Notes: a model not told the origin generated them from the sequence alone. Shown: positions 33,501 to 44,700, counted from the stretch's first letter. The stretch: DNA of 64,000 nt from Selaginella moellendorffii (GCF_000143415.4 NW_003314266.1:2825931-2889930), one strand, 5' to 3'. Made by a program: numbers and translations.

Positions 33501-36500
33501 AGAAACGCTATCGTTGGGTATAATGAAAACCACGTCTCTGGCATCAACATTTAGAGAAAGCCTCGTCCTGGTAATGCAGAAAAAGCTTAGAATGCACAAA
33601 AGAAAAGAAGCAGAAACACATACAATAATGCTGACTGAATTTCCGTCGAGTCGTCTGTGTAGAACTGAACACACAAGTTAAGTCGCAAAGCAAATAAAAA
33701 GCACAAAACACAAAACGCACCTCCTCTGCTCCACAAGAAGTCGGAAGTTTGAGGAAATTAAGTAAGCCGTCAGCAACGCTACGGCTGTAAATGACCTCGA
33801 ATGGCCTCATGAAAACCTGCAATTTCATTCTTCCAATTAAAAAAAAAACACAAGGCATTTACAGCTTACCGAAACCTTGACACCAAGATCTTCAGAAAGC
33901 TCAACGTCGATACGAATCGCTGCGTCGCGTTGGCTAGTTCCATTGCCGTTGGCAATATACAGAGAAGATACAGCTTCCGCATAACTTCCACGTGTGCTCG
34001 CTGCATAGTTTGAATAACTGCCCTGTATAGGTACTAAAGCATGCAACGCTTGGGACGATGTGCGCAAAACTGTGAAATACAGACCTTTGATATTGCCACA
34101 TGAGGGTAAAGGGTGCCTTCGGTGCACACGTCTTTTACTTCAAAAGCCTTGCATGCAACAGCGCCAGTAGCTACATCCTGCAGTTTTCGGAAAGTAGTGA
34201 AGATTCCCGAAGTGACAACCTCCACAATGCCAAGTTTCGTGCAGCTAAAAAGAATAAGTATTAAACGTCATTCTACAAAGCAATGAGAAGCAAAGACTCA
34301 CGAGTTTTCCAGCCGACCAACAGCTTGCCTCAGGTGTAGATTCATTGACAGTAGACAATAGCCTTTGGACGAGTCGTTCTCTAAAAGTAGCGCCGGATGA
34401 AAATTGGTGGCCTTGTAAATGTCCTGTTACATCGCAACGTTAAGCAAGACATCATGAAAATCCAGTCTCACACCTTCATAATCTCATCGGATAAAGGACC
34501 TGTAAATTCCGCCGCAGAATCCATAGTCGCGGACTTCCCCAGCATACCAAAGGAGAAAACATTTAGCCAGCCACGGGGGTGACTAACCGATTCAGAAACC
34601 CGATTATGTCCCTCATTGTCTTCGTCCGGCATTTCCTGGCAGTATCTTTTCGTTAGAGCCACCTTAAACTGATTTGAGATCCCTTACTTCAAGTTCGTAT
34701 TTTCTCTCTGCAAGATCTCTGAAAGAGGAGATCATCTCTAAGTCAAGCTCCTTCTCCAGCTCTTCCAGATCATAAATTATATCGTCTTCTGGGGCCTGGC
34801 CTTCTTGAAAGCACAGAAGCTTTTCTTTATATAAGGTGACGTAGCGCCGGCGACAATCTCTGCAATCACAGACAACATGAGCATTACCGAGATTGCAAAA
34901 GATAAGTTGCTTACAGACGCCATGCCAAGTATCTCCAAGAGCTTCGCCGCAGCCGTTTCCGCACGTCAGCGAGCACAGCATTGATAGCATATTTCCACCA
35001 AAGGTGTTGCCAGTGGCAGGAGCTTCGCTCTTCGGTCGACAAGCCTACATGAGGACGGAAACGACCGTATCTGCTAAACGGGATTAGCAATAAAAACAAC
35101 GCAGCTGTTTTGTTCACCTTTCTCGTATACGAGAGATTTCGAACGAGTCTATCAGTAAAAACATCTCGTATAATTGCCTATCACTCAGATTAAGATCCTG
35201 CCATCAAACATTATATTGTCTGGACCAGGAAAAGCTTGCATCATACCAGTTTATCCATGCTCATGGCCAACGCATAGAGTGGAGCGCCACCATCTGAAGT
35301 AGCAGACCGGTTTACCTTGAAGAAACAACAAAAGCTTAGTCAGGAAAAACTGGCACAAGCTCACCGTAAGCTTTATTGACGCATCCATGGGATATAAAAT
35401 GTAGCTCAGATTCTCGTCCTTTTTAGCGAACCATCTATTCAGGTAATTGCCAAGCGTACTCGTTAAGTTCCTGGAAACAGTGGGAGCGGACGAGGAGTTC
35501 CAGTAGACGGACAACTTATTGATCTCCACGGACTTATGAACAAAACCACTTTTTGTTTTCGCGGCCGAATTTCTACCATGGCCCAAAAGATAGTCATGAG
35601 AAAAAACAACTATTTGGAGATTAGCTTACCCGGCACCGCGGGCATCCGTGGTACCAACACTGAGTCCAGCAAGTTTGACACCAAAGTAAAAGCTACCCTG
35701 CAGTACAGAAAATCAACACTTGGAAATGTGCACGGACGGTACCTCTGGATCATCTTTCTTGTCCACGTATCTGATATGAATGTTTCGTATTGTAACTTGA
35801 ATGTTGTCAATAACCTGTGAACGAAAGTAGAGTAACAAGCACAAAAGAAAATAGAAATAACCGCACCTTTGCAAGGAGATGAGATAGCAAGGACTGGCGA
35901 ACTTTCTCATCTGAAAGACAAAGCACACCAAGAAGAAACATTGGCATGTTTTCTTTTCAGCGCATCGCTTAGAAAAAAAGTACCTGGTACTTGTTTGGAG
36001 AGCTTTGTAATCTCTGCCGCTGCCAGTTTCGCCTTTTTGGCAGCCAATTCTCTGCTCTCCGCGGCAGTGGCATTCCACTGGAAGCAAAACCACCCTTTAG
36101 ACTTCCAAAAACGAAGTAGTTTCTACCACACAAACCTCTGATTCATCACGAGGACAAGCACATATATGTACATCTTCCAAAGCAATAAGAATAGGCTCCC
36201 AAAGGAGTGTTTTCCAAGAAACTTGGAGCCTTAATTTCCCAACAAAGCCTGGACAAAATTTCCAGAGTGATCCTCCACGACTAAGAATCAAACGCTACCT
36301 TGCTTGATCGCGAAGGGGAGCTGCAAGTAATCGAAAGCCTCGAGGCGCAGCTCGGCATTCTCCAGCAGCGCCACGCCTAAAACAACCAAAGCTTTAGATC
36401 GGGAAGAAGAATCGCTCTCACCGCTCCACAGGCCGATGCGGAACTGCTCGCGATGGATATCTTTGATGTAATTGCCCAGATATCCTGCCACCAGAGAGAA

Positions 36501-36518
36501 GACCCATCCCTCAAACAT
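24506..36518 (-). CDS. VPS13: VPS13-family bridge-like lipid transfer protein (many exons)
   Basis: About 12 kb with dozens of exons and introns near 50 bases. VPS13 proteins form long hydrophobic-groove rods that move lipids at membrane contact sites; plant members include SHRUBBY. The N-terminal chorein segment starts MFEGWVFSLVAGYLGNYIKD (exon 36,518-36,422, spliced to GVALLENAELRLEAFDYL). Later blocks are RNIHIRYVDKKDDPE (about 35.8 kb), RYVTLYKEKLLCFQEG (34.85 kb) and RGWLNVFSFGMLGKSA (34.55 kb). The adaptor-binding/SHR-BD region has PYWFQNDTGMTVSYSL (30.0 kb), PYWIYNCSGLNLSFL (28.55 kb) and YAWDEPCLPPQLVIE (27.4 kb). The C-terminal part has GNPMSFLRSLGSGVWDF (25.7 kb), NEFLEGLTGLLQSSVRG (25.3 kb) and a PH-like end containing a run of nine Ser coded by a GCT-type repeat near 24,650-24,680. 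I could not fix every exon by eye, so the span is given as a whole. Identity is firm; the exact plant subfamily is not. Confidence 0.92.
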
Positions 36519-36690
36519 CGCCCTGCGCTAGGAGAGCGCAGCAATACCATAAGCCCTAATCATCAAAATATTTCTTAGGGCAAAGTTTCTATGAACAATG
36601 GACAATTTCTTTTCTTTGGCAAATATCATTTCCATTCGCTAAACAAAATTAGCAATTCACGGCCTTTAGGAGAAGACACTATCTATGATT

Positions 36691-37811
36691 TCATGATTGG
36701 ATTGGAGTGAGAAAAGCTTGTAAGTGCTTGTTGAATTCCTTGGGCCTTTCCACTTGTGGAACGTGTCCTGTCTTTTCAATCACAACCAGCGTCGCATTCT
36801 CGCCCAGGTGTCTGAAAAGAAGAGCAAGTGAGATCCAAGAACTGTAAGGAAATAGATGCTCGATTAGCAATCAATCAATCACTCACGCTTTCAGCTGCTT
36901 GGCGAGCTCCAGATCGAAGATCCGGTCGTGCGATCCCACGAGAATCAAGACCTCCTGTTCCAAGAAACTTCTGTCAGTGTTAGAGAAATCCTTTCCAAGA
37001 GAGTGCCCTTGCCTGTGAAAGCTTTGGCAGCGGCTGCGCGGCTTCGGTGCCGATAACCAGGCCGTCGAGGAGCTCAATCCTCTCCTTCCTGTTGCCGCCA
37101 TACACCTGGATCCAAGCACAGTCAACGCGCGGTCAGCAAGAGTCAATAAGGATTCAACGCGAGAGCCTTTACCTCCATGAGATCCTGGACCAAGCAATCT
37201 GGGAGCCACAGGCGCTTGTAGAGGCAAAGCTGGATGCTTTTCTTCTGGACCGCGACGGAGGTGGGCATGAGGACCTCGTGGATGTGCCTGGCCTGGAACG
37301 CGTCCAGGGTCGCATCGTTGCTGTGGGGATCCATGCAAACGCCCGAGCTCGCGATCACTACCTTCTTGACGCGCGCCGGATCCAGCTCCGCCATCCGGAA
37401 CGCCACAAATCCGCCGTAGCTCGTCCCCGCCACCGCCGCCCCGTCGACGCCCTCCGCCTCGAGGATTTCGAGCATACAGCGCGCCTGGAAGAACTCGGAC
37501 CGCGCGCGCTCGTCGCTGGTGGTCGATCCGCCAAAGAAGACGAGATCGGGCACGTAGAGCGCGAAATTTCGGGACAGCTCGGACAGCTGATGCTCCCACC
37601 CGGCGATCCCGTTGGCCGCGAAGCCGTGGACGAGCATGAGCGGCGGCTTGGAGGGATCGTAGCCCGGGCTCGCGCGATCGGGCACCCAGCAGCGCATCAC
37701 CGTGGCGGAATCGCGCAGGGTGAACGTCTTTTCGATCAATCCCAGGCGCCGGCACCGCTTTTCCAGCCGTCGTAGCATCGATCGAACAAGCGAGAAGCCG
37801 AAGCACGCCAT
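36691..37811 (-). CDS. Alpha/beta-hydrolase fold protein (306 aa, four exons)
   Basis: Predicted exons 37811-37173, 37105-37013, 36954-36887 and 36811-36691 join in frame to 306 residues. The alpha/beta-hydrolase signatures are PPLMLVHGFAANG (oxyanion region), the nucleophile elbow GTSYGG (Ser), GSHDRIFD (acid) and GHVPQVERP (His), in the right order for a catalytic triad. The family (MEST- or monoacylglycerol-lipase-like) includes esterases and epoxide hydrolase-like enzymes; the substrate is unknown. The N terminus has a basic stretch (RRLEKRCRRLG) and a small hydrophobic start. The second intron has a GC donor (CAG|GCAAGG), a rare but functional class. It lies 125 bases downstream of the FIST-LON gene on the same strand. 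Confidence 0.85.
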
Positions 37812-37935
37812 TGCCCTATAATTCCTTTGTCCGAGAACCCTTTAAATACATTGTGAAGCACAGAATATGCTTATTTCGGGCGAAGAATATGCTTGTAGGG
37901 TTAGGTCAAGTTCGCTCAATTTGGATCTACTTTTT

Positions 37936-40900
37936 CTAGCTGTTCAAGAAAGTCATTTGCTCCAAGAGTCGAAACTTGGTGTCCGCCATTCCAAGCCATC
38001 TCCTCTTAACTCGAACCTGCAAGAAATCCATCCAGGATCTAATCACTGCTGCTAAGATTGAGACAAAACGAAACGAAAACAACGATCGTACTGGAACTGG
38101 GAGAAGCTGGCCGACTGCAAACGATGCCTTGATTGGGTCTGATATGGATCCGAGTAAACCAGGGACAGTATCAGCCTGGGATAAACAAAAGCACGATCAA
38201 AACGAAGCGTAGCGATTGAAGCAAACCTCGGGTAGCAACTGGCGGCAGCGATCCACGACTTGCTTTGCCAGGTCCAGGAGCTCCTCCGTGTGCTCGCATT
38301 CAATATCGTCGAAGAACTCCACCTGTGAAAACTAAAGTTTATAAGGAGCGAAAACTATAAGCGTACCTGTCCGATGTTGAGACCAAAAGAGCCTGGTTGC
38401 ACCCACATCCTGTGCACAAAGTCCACTCAGTGTTTCAAAAGGGTGTGATCGTAAACGCTTACTTGTCGAAAGGAAGACGAAACCTCTGGACTCCGTGAGC
38501 AACGACATAAGATCGGCAATCCTTCTCGAAAAGATACACCTTGAGGTTCTGGCACACGTAACAAAGTGGCATCTGTTAAGATGAAATCCGGAGATTTGAC
38601 GAAGATGAAATACTCACAGCCATGGTTCCCACTAGCTCTTGCGCAGTTTGCCAGTGCCAGTAGCTGGTAAGTCCGAATGGTTTTCCTTCTTCAACGCAGT
38701 GTCGAACCTGGAGGAAGACTAAAATTTCTTAGCACCTGTGTGTCGGAATAGAGAAAAAAGAAAAGAAAGAGACCAGATGCCTGTATCGAGGTTCGTGCAT
38801 GTGTAACGGCATCGACCATCCTGGAAACAATACCGTGTCCAGCAGTGCGAGAGGCATCTTCACCGAGCTATCGGAGCAATGAGATTCATATGGAGCCGGA
38901 GCCGGAGTCGCAGTCGCAGGAACTTCGTACGAGCTCTTAACCTCCACTGACGTTGTGGTGCAAGAATTGCTACCGTTGGTAACCTTCAGAGCGTTATCCT
39001 GTTCTGAGCTCCCCGACGCTCTAGCACCACCAGCCTGAGTCTGGACTTTACTGTGCCTAAGCAAGTAAGTATGTAACCGCTTAAGAAGCGAGCCGGGATC
39101 CACAGGAGCTGATCGCGGGCTGGTGTGCCGCTCCGCAGCTGCGTTCTTTGGGAAAAAGAGAGAGTTGCTAATAGCGTTACTGTAAGCAAGGAAAAGAAAC
39201 GGTTAGTACCATGTAGCTGGCAGTAAAATTCATACAAACCATACTCAAAAAAGTTATGACCGGAAATTCGTGCCATTCCTAATGTCATACGAAGAAATTC
39301 CGTAAAAGCATCCATCGGTAGCTTTCTCTGATCATCTGCATCAAGAAATCAGTAAACAAAAATTATACACGTATAGGAGCGTACCATCAGACGAAAGTGA
39401 CAAGCCAACAACACCAGCAGTGAGATGCCCCGTTCCAGCAAACAGTGGTCTTAAGCTGTTTATGATCTTTGGCCTTGGGACCTTTGGGCTAGTATACAGA
39501 GGAGCCAAAAATGCGCCTGCTCTGCAACCTGGACAATAACATTAGCCATCGTTGTTCGCTGCACGGAAACACTCTCACCTGCAACTTTCGGGAAACATCA
39601 CGGACAAACGCTGTACAAACTCTGGGTAAGGATATCCTGAATACGTACATGGAAAAAGTTAGCCAGGGAAAAGCAAACATTACAGTTACCTGGAGCGCCT
39701 AGTAAAATCATGTGAGGATTGTTTCGAACGATCGCAGCTTCCATATCTGGCAGATTGGGAAGACCCGTTGTAGTTGTATGGAAAGCTGTGGCTTTTGCCC
39801 CGGGCAGATATGCCACACACAAAATCATCCGATAACCATCGTCTATGGCGGCCACGGACTCGTCACTCATTGGTGAGGCCTGGCTTGTGGTACCGCTGGA
39901 AGCTCCTCGAGACACTCCACCTGGACCATCCTCGGCGACAGCTTCCGAAACTACAATCCTCTCAACGTCTGGCACGGCACTTGTGTTCCCTGGACCGGAT
40001 GATTTCGTGTTGAGAGACGCCCCACCGCTTCTCTCTTCTTCCTTCTCCAATGCTAGTTCTCCATTCTTACTTTCTAAATCCTTCTCCATCTTCTTACACT
40101 GAAGCGCCTGCTCTTCGGACTTTCCGACTTCTTCAGGAACTTTCGCATTGCCAGCTACAACATCCGTCACGCTAGAAGCCTTGAGTTCCTTGTCCAAAGC
40201 AACTAGATCTTCGTTGTCCGGAACCACGCCGGGATTCTCTCGCGTCCACCGGGCACAGTCGCCAACAAGAGCTTTGAAATCTTCCACTGTATCCTCGTCC
40301 GGAAACGCGCTAGCAGCTCTCAATGTGAGACCACCCTCATGATCTTGCTTGACAGCCAGAGCTCTCACATCGCCATCCCCAGCAACGTCCACACCAGCAG
40401 CCTTGTACCCGGAAGAACTGGAAACCGAAGGAGCACCGAGCTTCTTCTCGGCACCACCGCCTCCTGGGCTTGTAGCAGCCGGAGCAGCGACGTTCCATAG
40501 ATCCGCCACGCAACCAATGAATGGAGCAGCGATCTTTGCTGGAGCACTACCACCTTGTGCTGTTAAAACCTCCGAAAATGATCGTCCCAGTTCTTCCAGA
40601 GCTGCCGCGGATGATGGATTGTGCTTGGAAACAAATGCCACGGCGAGAGTGGGGGCATTTGTCCCGACGAGCGAGCAAGCTTGCGACCAGGCCGGCAATG
40701 CAGACTGGCCCTTGTCGCTATTGACAACCACGGTCGCGAAGTTGAAGATCCTTCCATCGGCATCAACCTGGCTGCGGTAGAAATTTCCAGCGACTGGAGC
40801 ATCGCATTCCCCTGTGGCGATCGATGAGCTCCACCGCAGGCTTACCCTAGCTTGAAAATCTGGAAATACTTTCCTGCCTCTGCCGCCACTGTGCCGGTTC

Positions 40901-40989
40901 GATCGAGCTCTCAGCAAAGACGCAGCTGAGAATCCCCCGCGATGCAACATTTCCCTCGCGCAATCTGGCGCTGGAAGGCGATATTTCAT
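37936..40989 (-). CDS. Probable FIST-domain plus LON substrate-binding-domain protein
   Basis: The first exon starts MKYRLPAPDCAREMLHRGGF, an Arg/Ser-rich segment that looks organelle-targeted. It is followed by LAVAFVSKHNPSSAAALEEL and APFIGCVADL, then after two introns HMILLGAPGYPYPEFVQRL and TAGVVGLSLSSD, which resemble a FIST sensory domain. A join at GA|GTATGG to an acceptor near 39,181 keeps the frame into a Ser/Ala-rich linker and a LON N-terminal-type domain: MPLALLDTVLFPGWSMPLHM, HEPRYRHL, LTSYWHWQTAQELVGTMA, CRSYVVAHGVQRFRLPFDK and the acidic EFFDDIECEHTEELLD. The last exons give ASFAVGQLLPVP and a stop at 37,936. LON-type domains bind substrates in proteases, but no ATPase or protease part is present. 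The LON part is firm. The FIST call and the join between the halves are inference; two adjacent genes remain possible. It is divergent from PPR gene 5. Confidence 0.65.
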
Positions 40990-41273
40990 CGATCGAGGAA
41001 AGGAGGAAGCGCTTACCGCCCTAGCGACAAGGCGCTCGTCGAGCGCCTTGAGCGCCTTCTGCCCTAACCATTACCCCCCTTCCTCGCTTCACACAAGATT
41101 TTAATTTCCTTGGATCCAATCCTAGGTTGCGCGGGAAGAATGAAAGGAGAGATCCTTGTGACAATCCAAAGATCTTGCTCTCTAGATTCCAGTCGACAAT
41201 GCAAGAGTTCTAGAACTAGAATCTCTTCCAGAATTTCTTCCTTTCTAGATGAGGAGGTTCCAATTGCTAGGGA
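40990..41273. promoter_or_regulatory. Bidirectional promoter between the FIST-LON gene and PPR gene 5
   Basis: Only 284 bases separate the two start codons. The interval contains a repeated 'gcgcttgagcgcc'-like palindromic stretch near 41,030-41,060 (ggcgctcgtcgagcgccttgagcgcc). No TATA box is evident. Confidence 0.5.
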
Positions 41274-42857
41274 ATGAGAATCGATGCCCTCGCGAGCAGT
41301 CTACGATCGTGCTGCGCGGCCAGGAATTTGCTCCAGGGAAGAAAGATCCACGCGCTCATCCTCGAGCGCGGCCTCGAGGATCTCCACCTCCACAACCTCC
41401 TCGTCCAGATGTATGGCAAATGCGGCAGCGTCCACGACGCCCACGCCTCCTTCTCCCAGATCAAGAACCCTAATCTTTTCTCGTGGAGCACGCTACTCGT
41501 GGCATTTGCCCAGAATGGGTATCTGGAGGAGGCCAAAGGGGCATTCGATCGAATGCCACAGCGCGACGTTGTGGCGTGGAATTCGATCCTGGGCGCCTAC
41601 GCCCAGAACGGGCAATCGCTTGAAGCTGAGAGATTCTACGAGAGAATGCCTGGGCGAGACGTGATCTCCGCGAATTCGATCGTCTCGGCGTTTGCCAGGA
41701 GCGGCGATCCGGCCGGCGCGTGGAGGGCCTTCGAGGGCGCCGCGCGGCGCGACGTCGCGCTGTGGACGTCCATGGCGCAGGCGCGCGCCGCGAGAGGGCA
41801 GCTCGATCTGGCACTGGAGACGCTCCATCGCATGGCGCGGTGGAACGTCTTCTCCAGCACGGTGATGATCGCAGCGCTGGGAAGGAGCGGCGATTTGGAA
41901 GCCGCGAGGGAAGCGTTTGATGCCATGGGCGAGCGCAATGCAGTGGCATGGAACGCGCTGCTCACCGCCTACGCGGATGCGGCGCGGATGGACGCGGTGG
42001 GGGAGGTCTTTGCCCGGATGCCGCAGCGGGATACCGTGCTGCATACCGCGCTGCTCGTGGCGTATGCCCAGGCCGGGCATCTCCACGACGCACGGGAGCT
42101 CTTCCACGGCATGCCGCAGCGTGACGTCGTGTGCTGGAACGCCATGCTGGCATCGTCTGCGCGGTACCGCCATCTACCGGCGGCACGGGAGTTCTTCCGC
42201 CGGATGCCGCAGTGGAGCGTCACGAGCTGGAATTCGTTCTTTACCGCCAGTGCCCAGAGCGGGCATTTGGATCACGCGAAAGAGCTCTTCGACGCCATGC
42301 CCGGGAAGAATCTAGTGTCTTGGAACGCCCTACTGGCAGCGTTTGCGCGGAATGGACACGCCCATGACGCGCGATTGATCTTCGATTCCATGGAGGAGAG
42401 AAATCGCGTGAGCTGGAACGCGGTGATCGCCGCGCATGCCCACAGCGGGCATGGCGAGGAGGTTCTAGGGCTCTTCCGGGCGATGGTGCTCGAGGGCGTG
42501 GATCCGGACGAGGCATCGTTCGCGAGCTTGATGCTGGGATTCAATCACCTGGGGATGGTGGGCGTTAGCCGCGAGCATCTGGTGGCCATGCGCGAGGATT
42601 TTGGAGTGGCGCCAGGGAGGGATCACTACTGCTGCGTCGCGGATGGATTGGGGAAGAGTGGGCGATTGGGTGAGGCGGAGGAGCTGATCAGGACGATGCC
42701 GTTTAGCGCGGATGGATTGGCGTGGGGGAGCCTTGTGGCTGCCGGATTGATCTGCTTGGAGACGGAGTATGCCACTCGCGCCGCTCAGCAAGCAGTGGAT
42801 CTAGATCCCAGGGATAGTGGCAACTTTGTGCTTTTGTCAAACGCTCATGCTAGCTAG
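41274..42857 (+). CDS. PPR protein 5, S-type repeat array, E-truncated (527 aa)
   Basis: Intronless and GC-rich. It starts MRIDALASSLRSCCAARNLL, then GRKIHALILERG and LVQMYGKCGSVHDAH. About eleven 31-residue S units follow (for example MPQRDVVAWNSILGAYAQNG), ending with a P/L unit (VDPDEASFASLMLGFNHLGM) and HYCCVADGLGKSGRLGEAEE. The E region stops at NFVLLSNAHAS, at the same place as the other PPR genes in this window. There is no DYW domain and no clear targeting peptide. It is closest in design to PPR gene 1 although 33 kb away. Confidence 0.9.
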   Translation: MRIDALASSLRSCCAARNLLQGRKIHALILERGLEDLHLHNLLVQMYGKCGSVHDAHASFSQIKNPNLFSWSTLLVAFAQNGYLEEAKGAFDRMPQRDVVAWNSILGAYAQNGQSLEAERFYERMPGRDVISANSIVSAFARSGDPAGAWRAFEGAARRDVALWTSMAQARAARGQLDLALETLHRMARWNVFSSTVMIAALGRSGDLEAAREAFDAMGERNAVAWNALLTAYADAARMDAVGEVFARMPQRDTVLHTALLVAYAQAGHLHDARELFHGMPQRDVVCWNAMLASSARYRHLPAAREFFRRMPQWSVTSWNSFFTASAQSGHLDHAKELFDAMPGKNLVSWNALLAAFARNGHAHDARLIFDSMEERNRVSWNAVIAAHAHSGHGEEVLGLFRAMVLEGVDPDEASFASLMLGFNHLGMVGVSREHLVAMREDFGVAPGRDHYCCVADGLGKSGRLGEAEELIRTMPFSADGLAWGSLVAAGLICLETEYATRAAQQAVDLDPRDSGNFVLLSNAHAS

Positions 42858-43063
42858 TGCTCTGTGTATTCTCATTGGCCAACTAGTGTTTGGTTAACTG
42901 ATACTGTGGATTTTTTTCGTTCCTCTTTGGTTCCACCAGAGTTTTCTCTTCTATTTCCACAAAAGATTGGATCCATTGATCATTGGAGGAGTGTGCTTTG
43001 GTGTGAAGTTGGCTAGCCAACAATGAAAAAGATTTTGCTTTGAAAAGTCAATTTTCCCACACT

Positions 43064-43070
43064 ATATAAA
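43064..43070 (+). promoter_or_regulatory. TATA box of the small secreted protein gene
   Basis: TATATAAA lies 60 bases before the ATG at 43,129, a standard plant TATA placement with a short leader. Confidence 0.7.
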
Positions 43071-43128
43071 CGCATGTTAGAACTAGCCTATTCACTTCAA
43101 AGTTTTTTTTTCTTCCAGTCAGAGTACA

Positions 43129-43646
43129 ATGGCTTCCAAACTTGTTTTGGTCTCAATTCTTACTGTTGCTCTCTTTGCTTTTGCATCTGCCACTATAACG
43201 AAGGTTGTACAGTTATATGTTAGGAGCATGATCTTGATATAATGGTTTCTTCTTTTCTTTTCCAGTGCAATACCTTCACCATCCAAGGATCAGCCCAGTT
43301 TGTTTTCGGGCAAAACGAGTTTCAAGTTGTTCCGAGTGATGGTGTCGGGGATCGAGATGGATCCGTCCAAACGTTTGCAGCTCCTTTGACTGGAAACTCG
43401 GGATGCATCTACCAAGGAATAATCGCCGACACCGGCAGTCTGGATTTCCAGGTCTCCCAGATCAAGTGTGGCAATGATCGGGTGGAGTTCATGGGTGACG
43501 CTGGAAGTTCCACCCAAGGCTCTTCAACCACGTATGCGATTGTTGGTGGTACTGGCAAATATGTTGGAGCCACTGGAACTGTGACAGAAGTTTCACTGGG
43601 TGGTATGAACTATCAAGTCACTGCTAATATCAAAGTTTGCAACTAG
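43129..43646 (+). CDS. Small secreted protein, dirigent-like (151 aa, two exons)
   Basis: Exon 1 (43,129-43,203) encodes a signal peptide, MASKLVLVSILTVALFAFAS, with a probable cut after ASA. Exon 2 (43,266-43,646) joins in frame after a 62-base GT-AG intron. The mature protein is about 130 residues, Gly-rich and predicted to be beta-rich, with four Cys (CNTF, GCIY, IKCG, KVCN) that could form two disulfides. The segment TYAIVGGTGKYVGATGTV resembles the GGTG-K-F/Y motif of dirigent and allene-oxide-cyclase-like beta barrels, but the protein is shorter than classical dirigents and lacks their N-terminal LYLHD-type motif. Dirigent function (stereo-guided phenoxy coupling) is therefore only a suggestion. 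AATAAA lies 18 bases after the stop. Confidence 0.8.
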
Positions 43647-43663
43647 AGAGATTTGAAGAATGT

Positions 43664-43669
43664 AATAAA
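43664..43669 (+). terminator. Polyadenylation signal of the small secreted protein gene
   Basis: AATAAA, 18 bases after the stop codon at 43,646, on the sense strand. Confidence 0.65.
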
Positions 43670-43739
43670 GCTCCACTTTTAGTGGGTAAATCAAAATCAT
43701 GTTTCACGTATTATAATCATGGGATGATAATTAGATAGT

Positions 43740-44700
43740 GATAATTTTTTTGGTATTTTATTGTTCATGAAGGACACAATAACTGGTCAGACACAAACCC
43801 TCCTGGGTGCTTGATACCTATCGGTCCCACTCTGAGTGGCAGAAATTGGGACATATTTTGATGTAGATTGTGAGATGAATGCAATCTCGCATGAATCAGA
43901 CTGAGCAGCGCTAGAGATTTAAGAATGATGCAAGAAGCAGCAGCTTCCTAGTGGAAGACAAGAAGATTTTCAAGAAAATGAAAAAGCACAATATGGTTTG
44001 GACCAGACTGATTATTATTATATATAAATGCTTTAACTGGTACACATTCTTCTTATATTATTGATTTGATTAAAAACTTTAATTCATATTATGAATTCAT
44101 AATCCAAAATAAACCATCTTGCATTTTCTTATTTAAATCAAATAATGATTGTGTGGAAATTTATTTTTAATAATTTGATTGTATACACAATTACCATGCA
44201 AAGTAGTAAGTTTTTTTAAAAAAATTCTGCACTATATAGCAATGCTTTGGTTCTTTTTACATAAATGAATATGTAAAGAAATTATTTTGTGCAAATAGAT
44301 TTTAACAACCCCTCGAAAAGCAATTGGAAACCAAAAGTTAGAAAACCAAAAAATTTGAGCACGTAAAGAGAGTTTTTTACTGCTTCTCAAAGCTTTACTA
44401 TTCATCTTGGATATTTACTTCCACAGATTTATGAGTAAACAAAACATTACATAAGCACAATGTCTGCTGCAAAAGTTTAACGGTAATGACACTTTTATTT
44501 CCAGCCTAGATTAAAGAATATCCCAGAATAGTCTTAAATAGGATATTTGTCCATGTGGCATTTGACAACACCCAAATGACTGTCAATGATTCAAACATCC
44601 TACAGTTTTTCTCGTACTATCACTCGCTTGGATCCAAGGCAACCTCAGAAGAATAGGAGCTCATTTTCTTCCATGGTGCCATGGTGTAACAATTGGAAGG
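43740..44700. other. AT-rich intergenic DNA
   Basis: No coding frame, no repeat structure that I could pair elsewhere in the window, and no RNA gene seen. Confidence 0.5.

Noticed and set aside
37047-37775. Long plus-strand open frame (242 codons) opposite the alpha/beta hydrolase
   Set aside because: It is the GC-rich antisense shadow of the hydrolase exons; it has no family motifs and crosses intron sequence.
39774-40827. Several plus-strand open frames of 60-140 codons opposite the FIST-LON gene
   Set aside because: Overlap each other and the real exon; Ser/Pro/Arg-rich shadow sequence without motifs.
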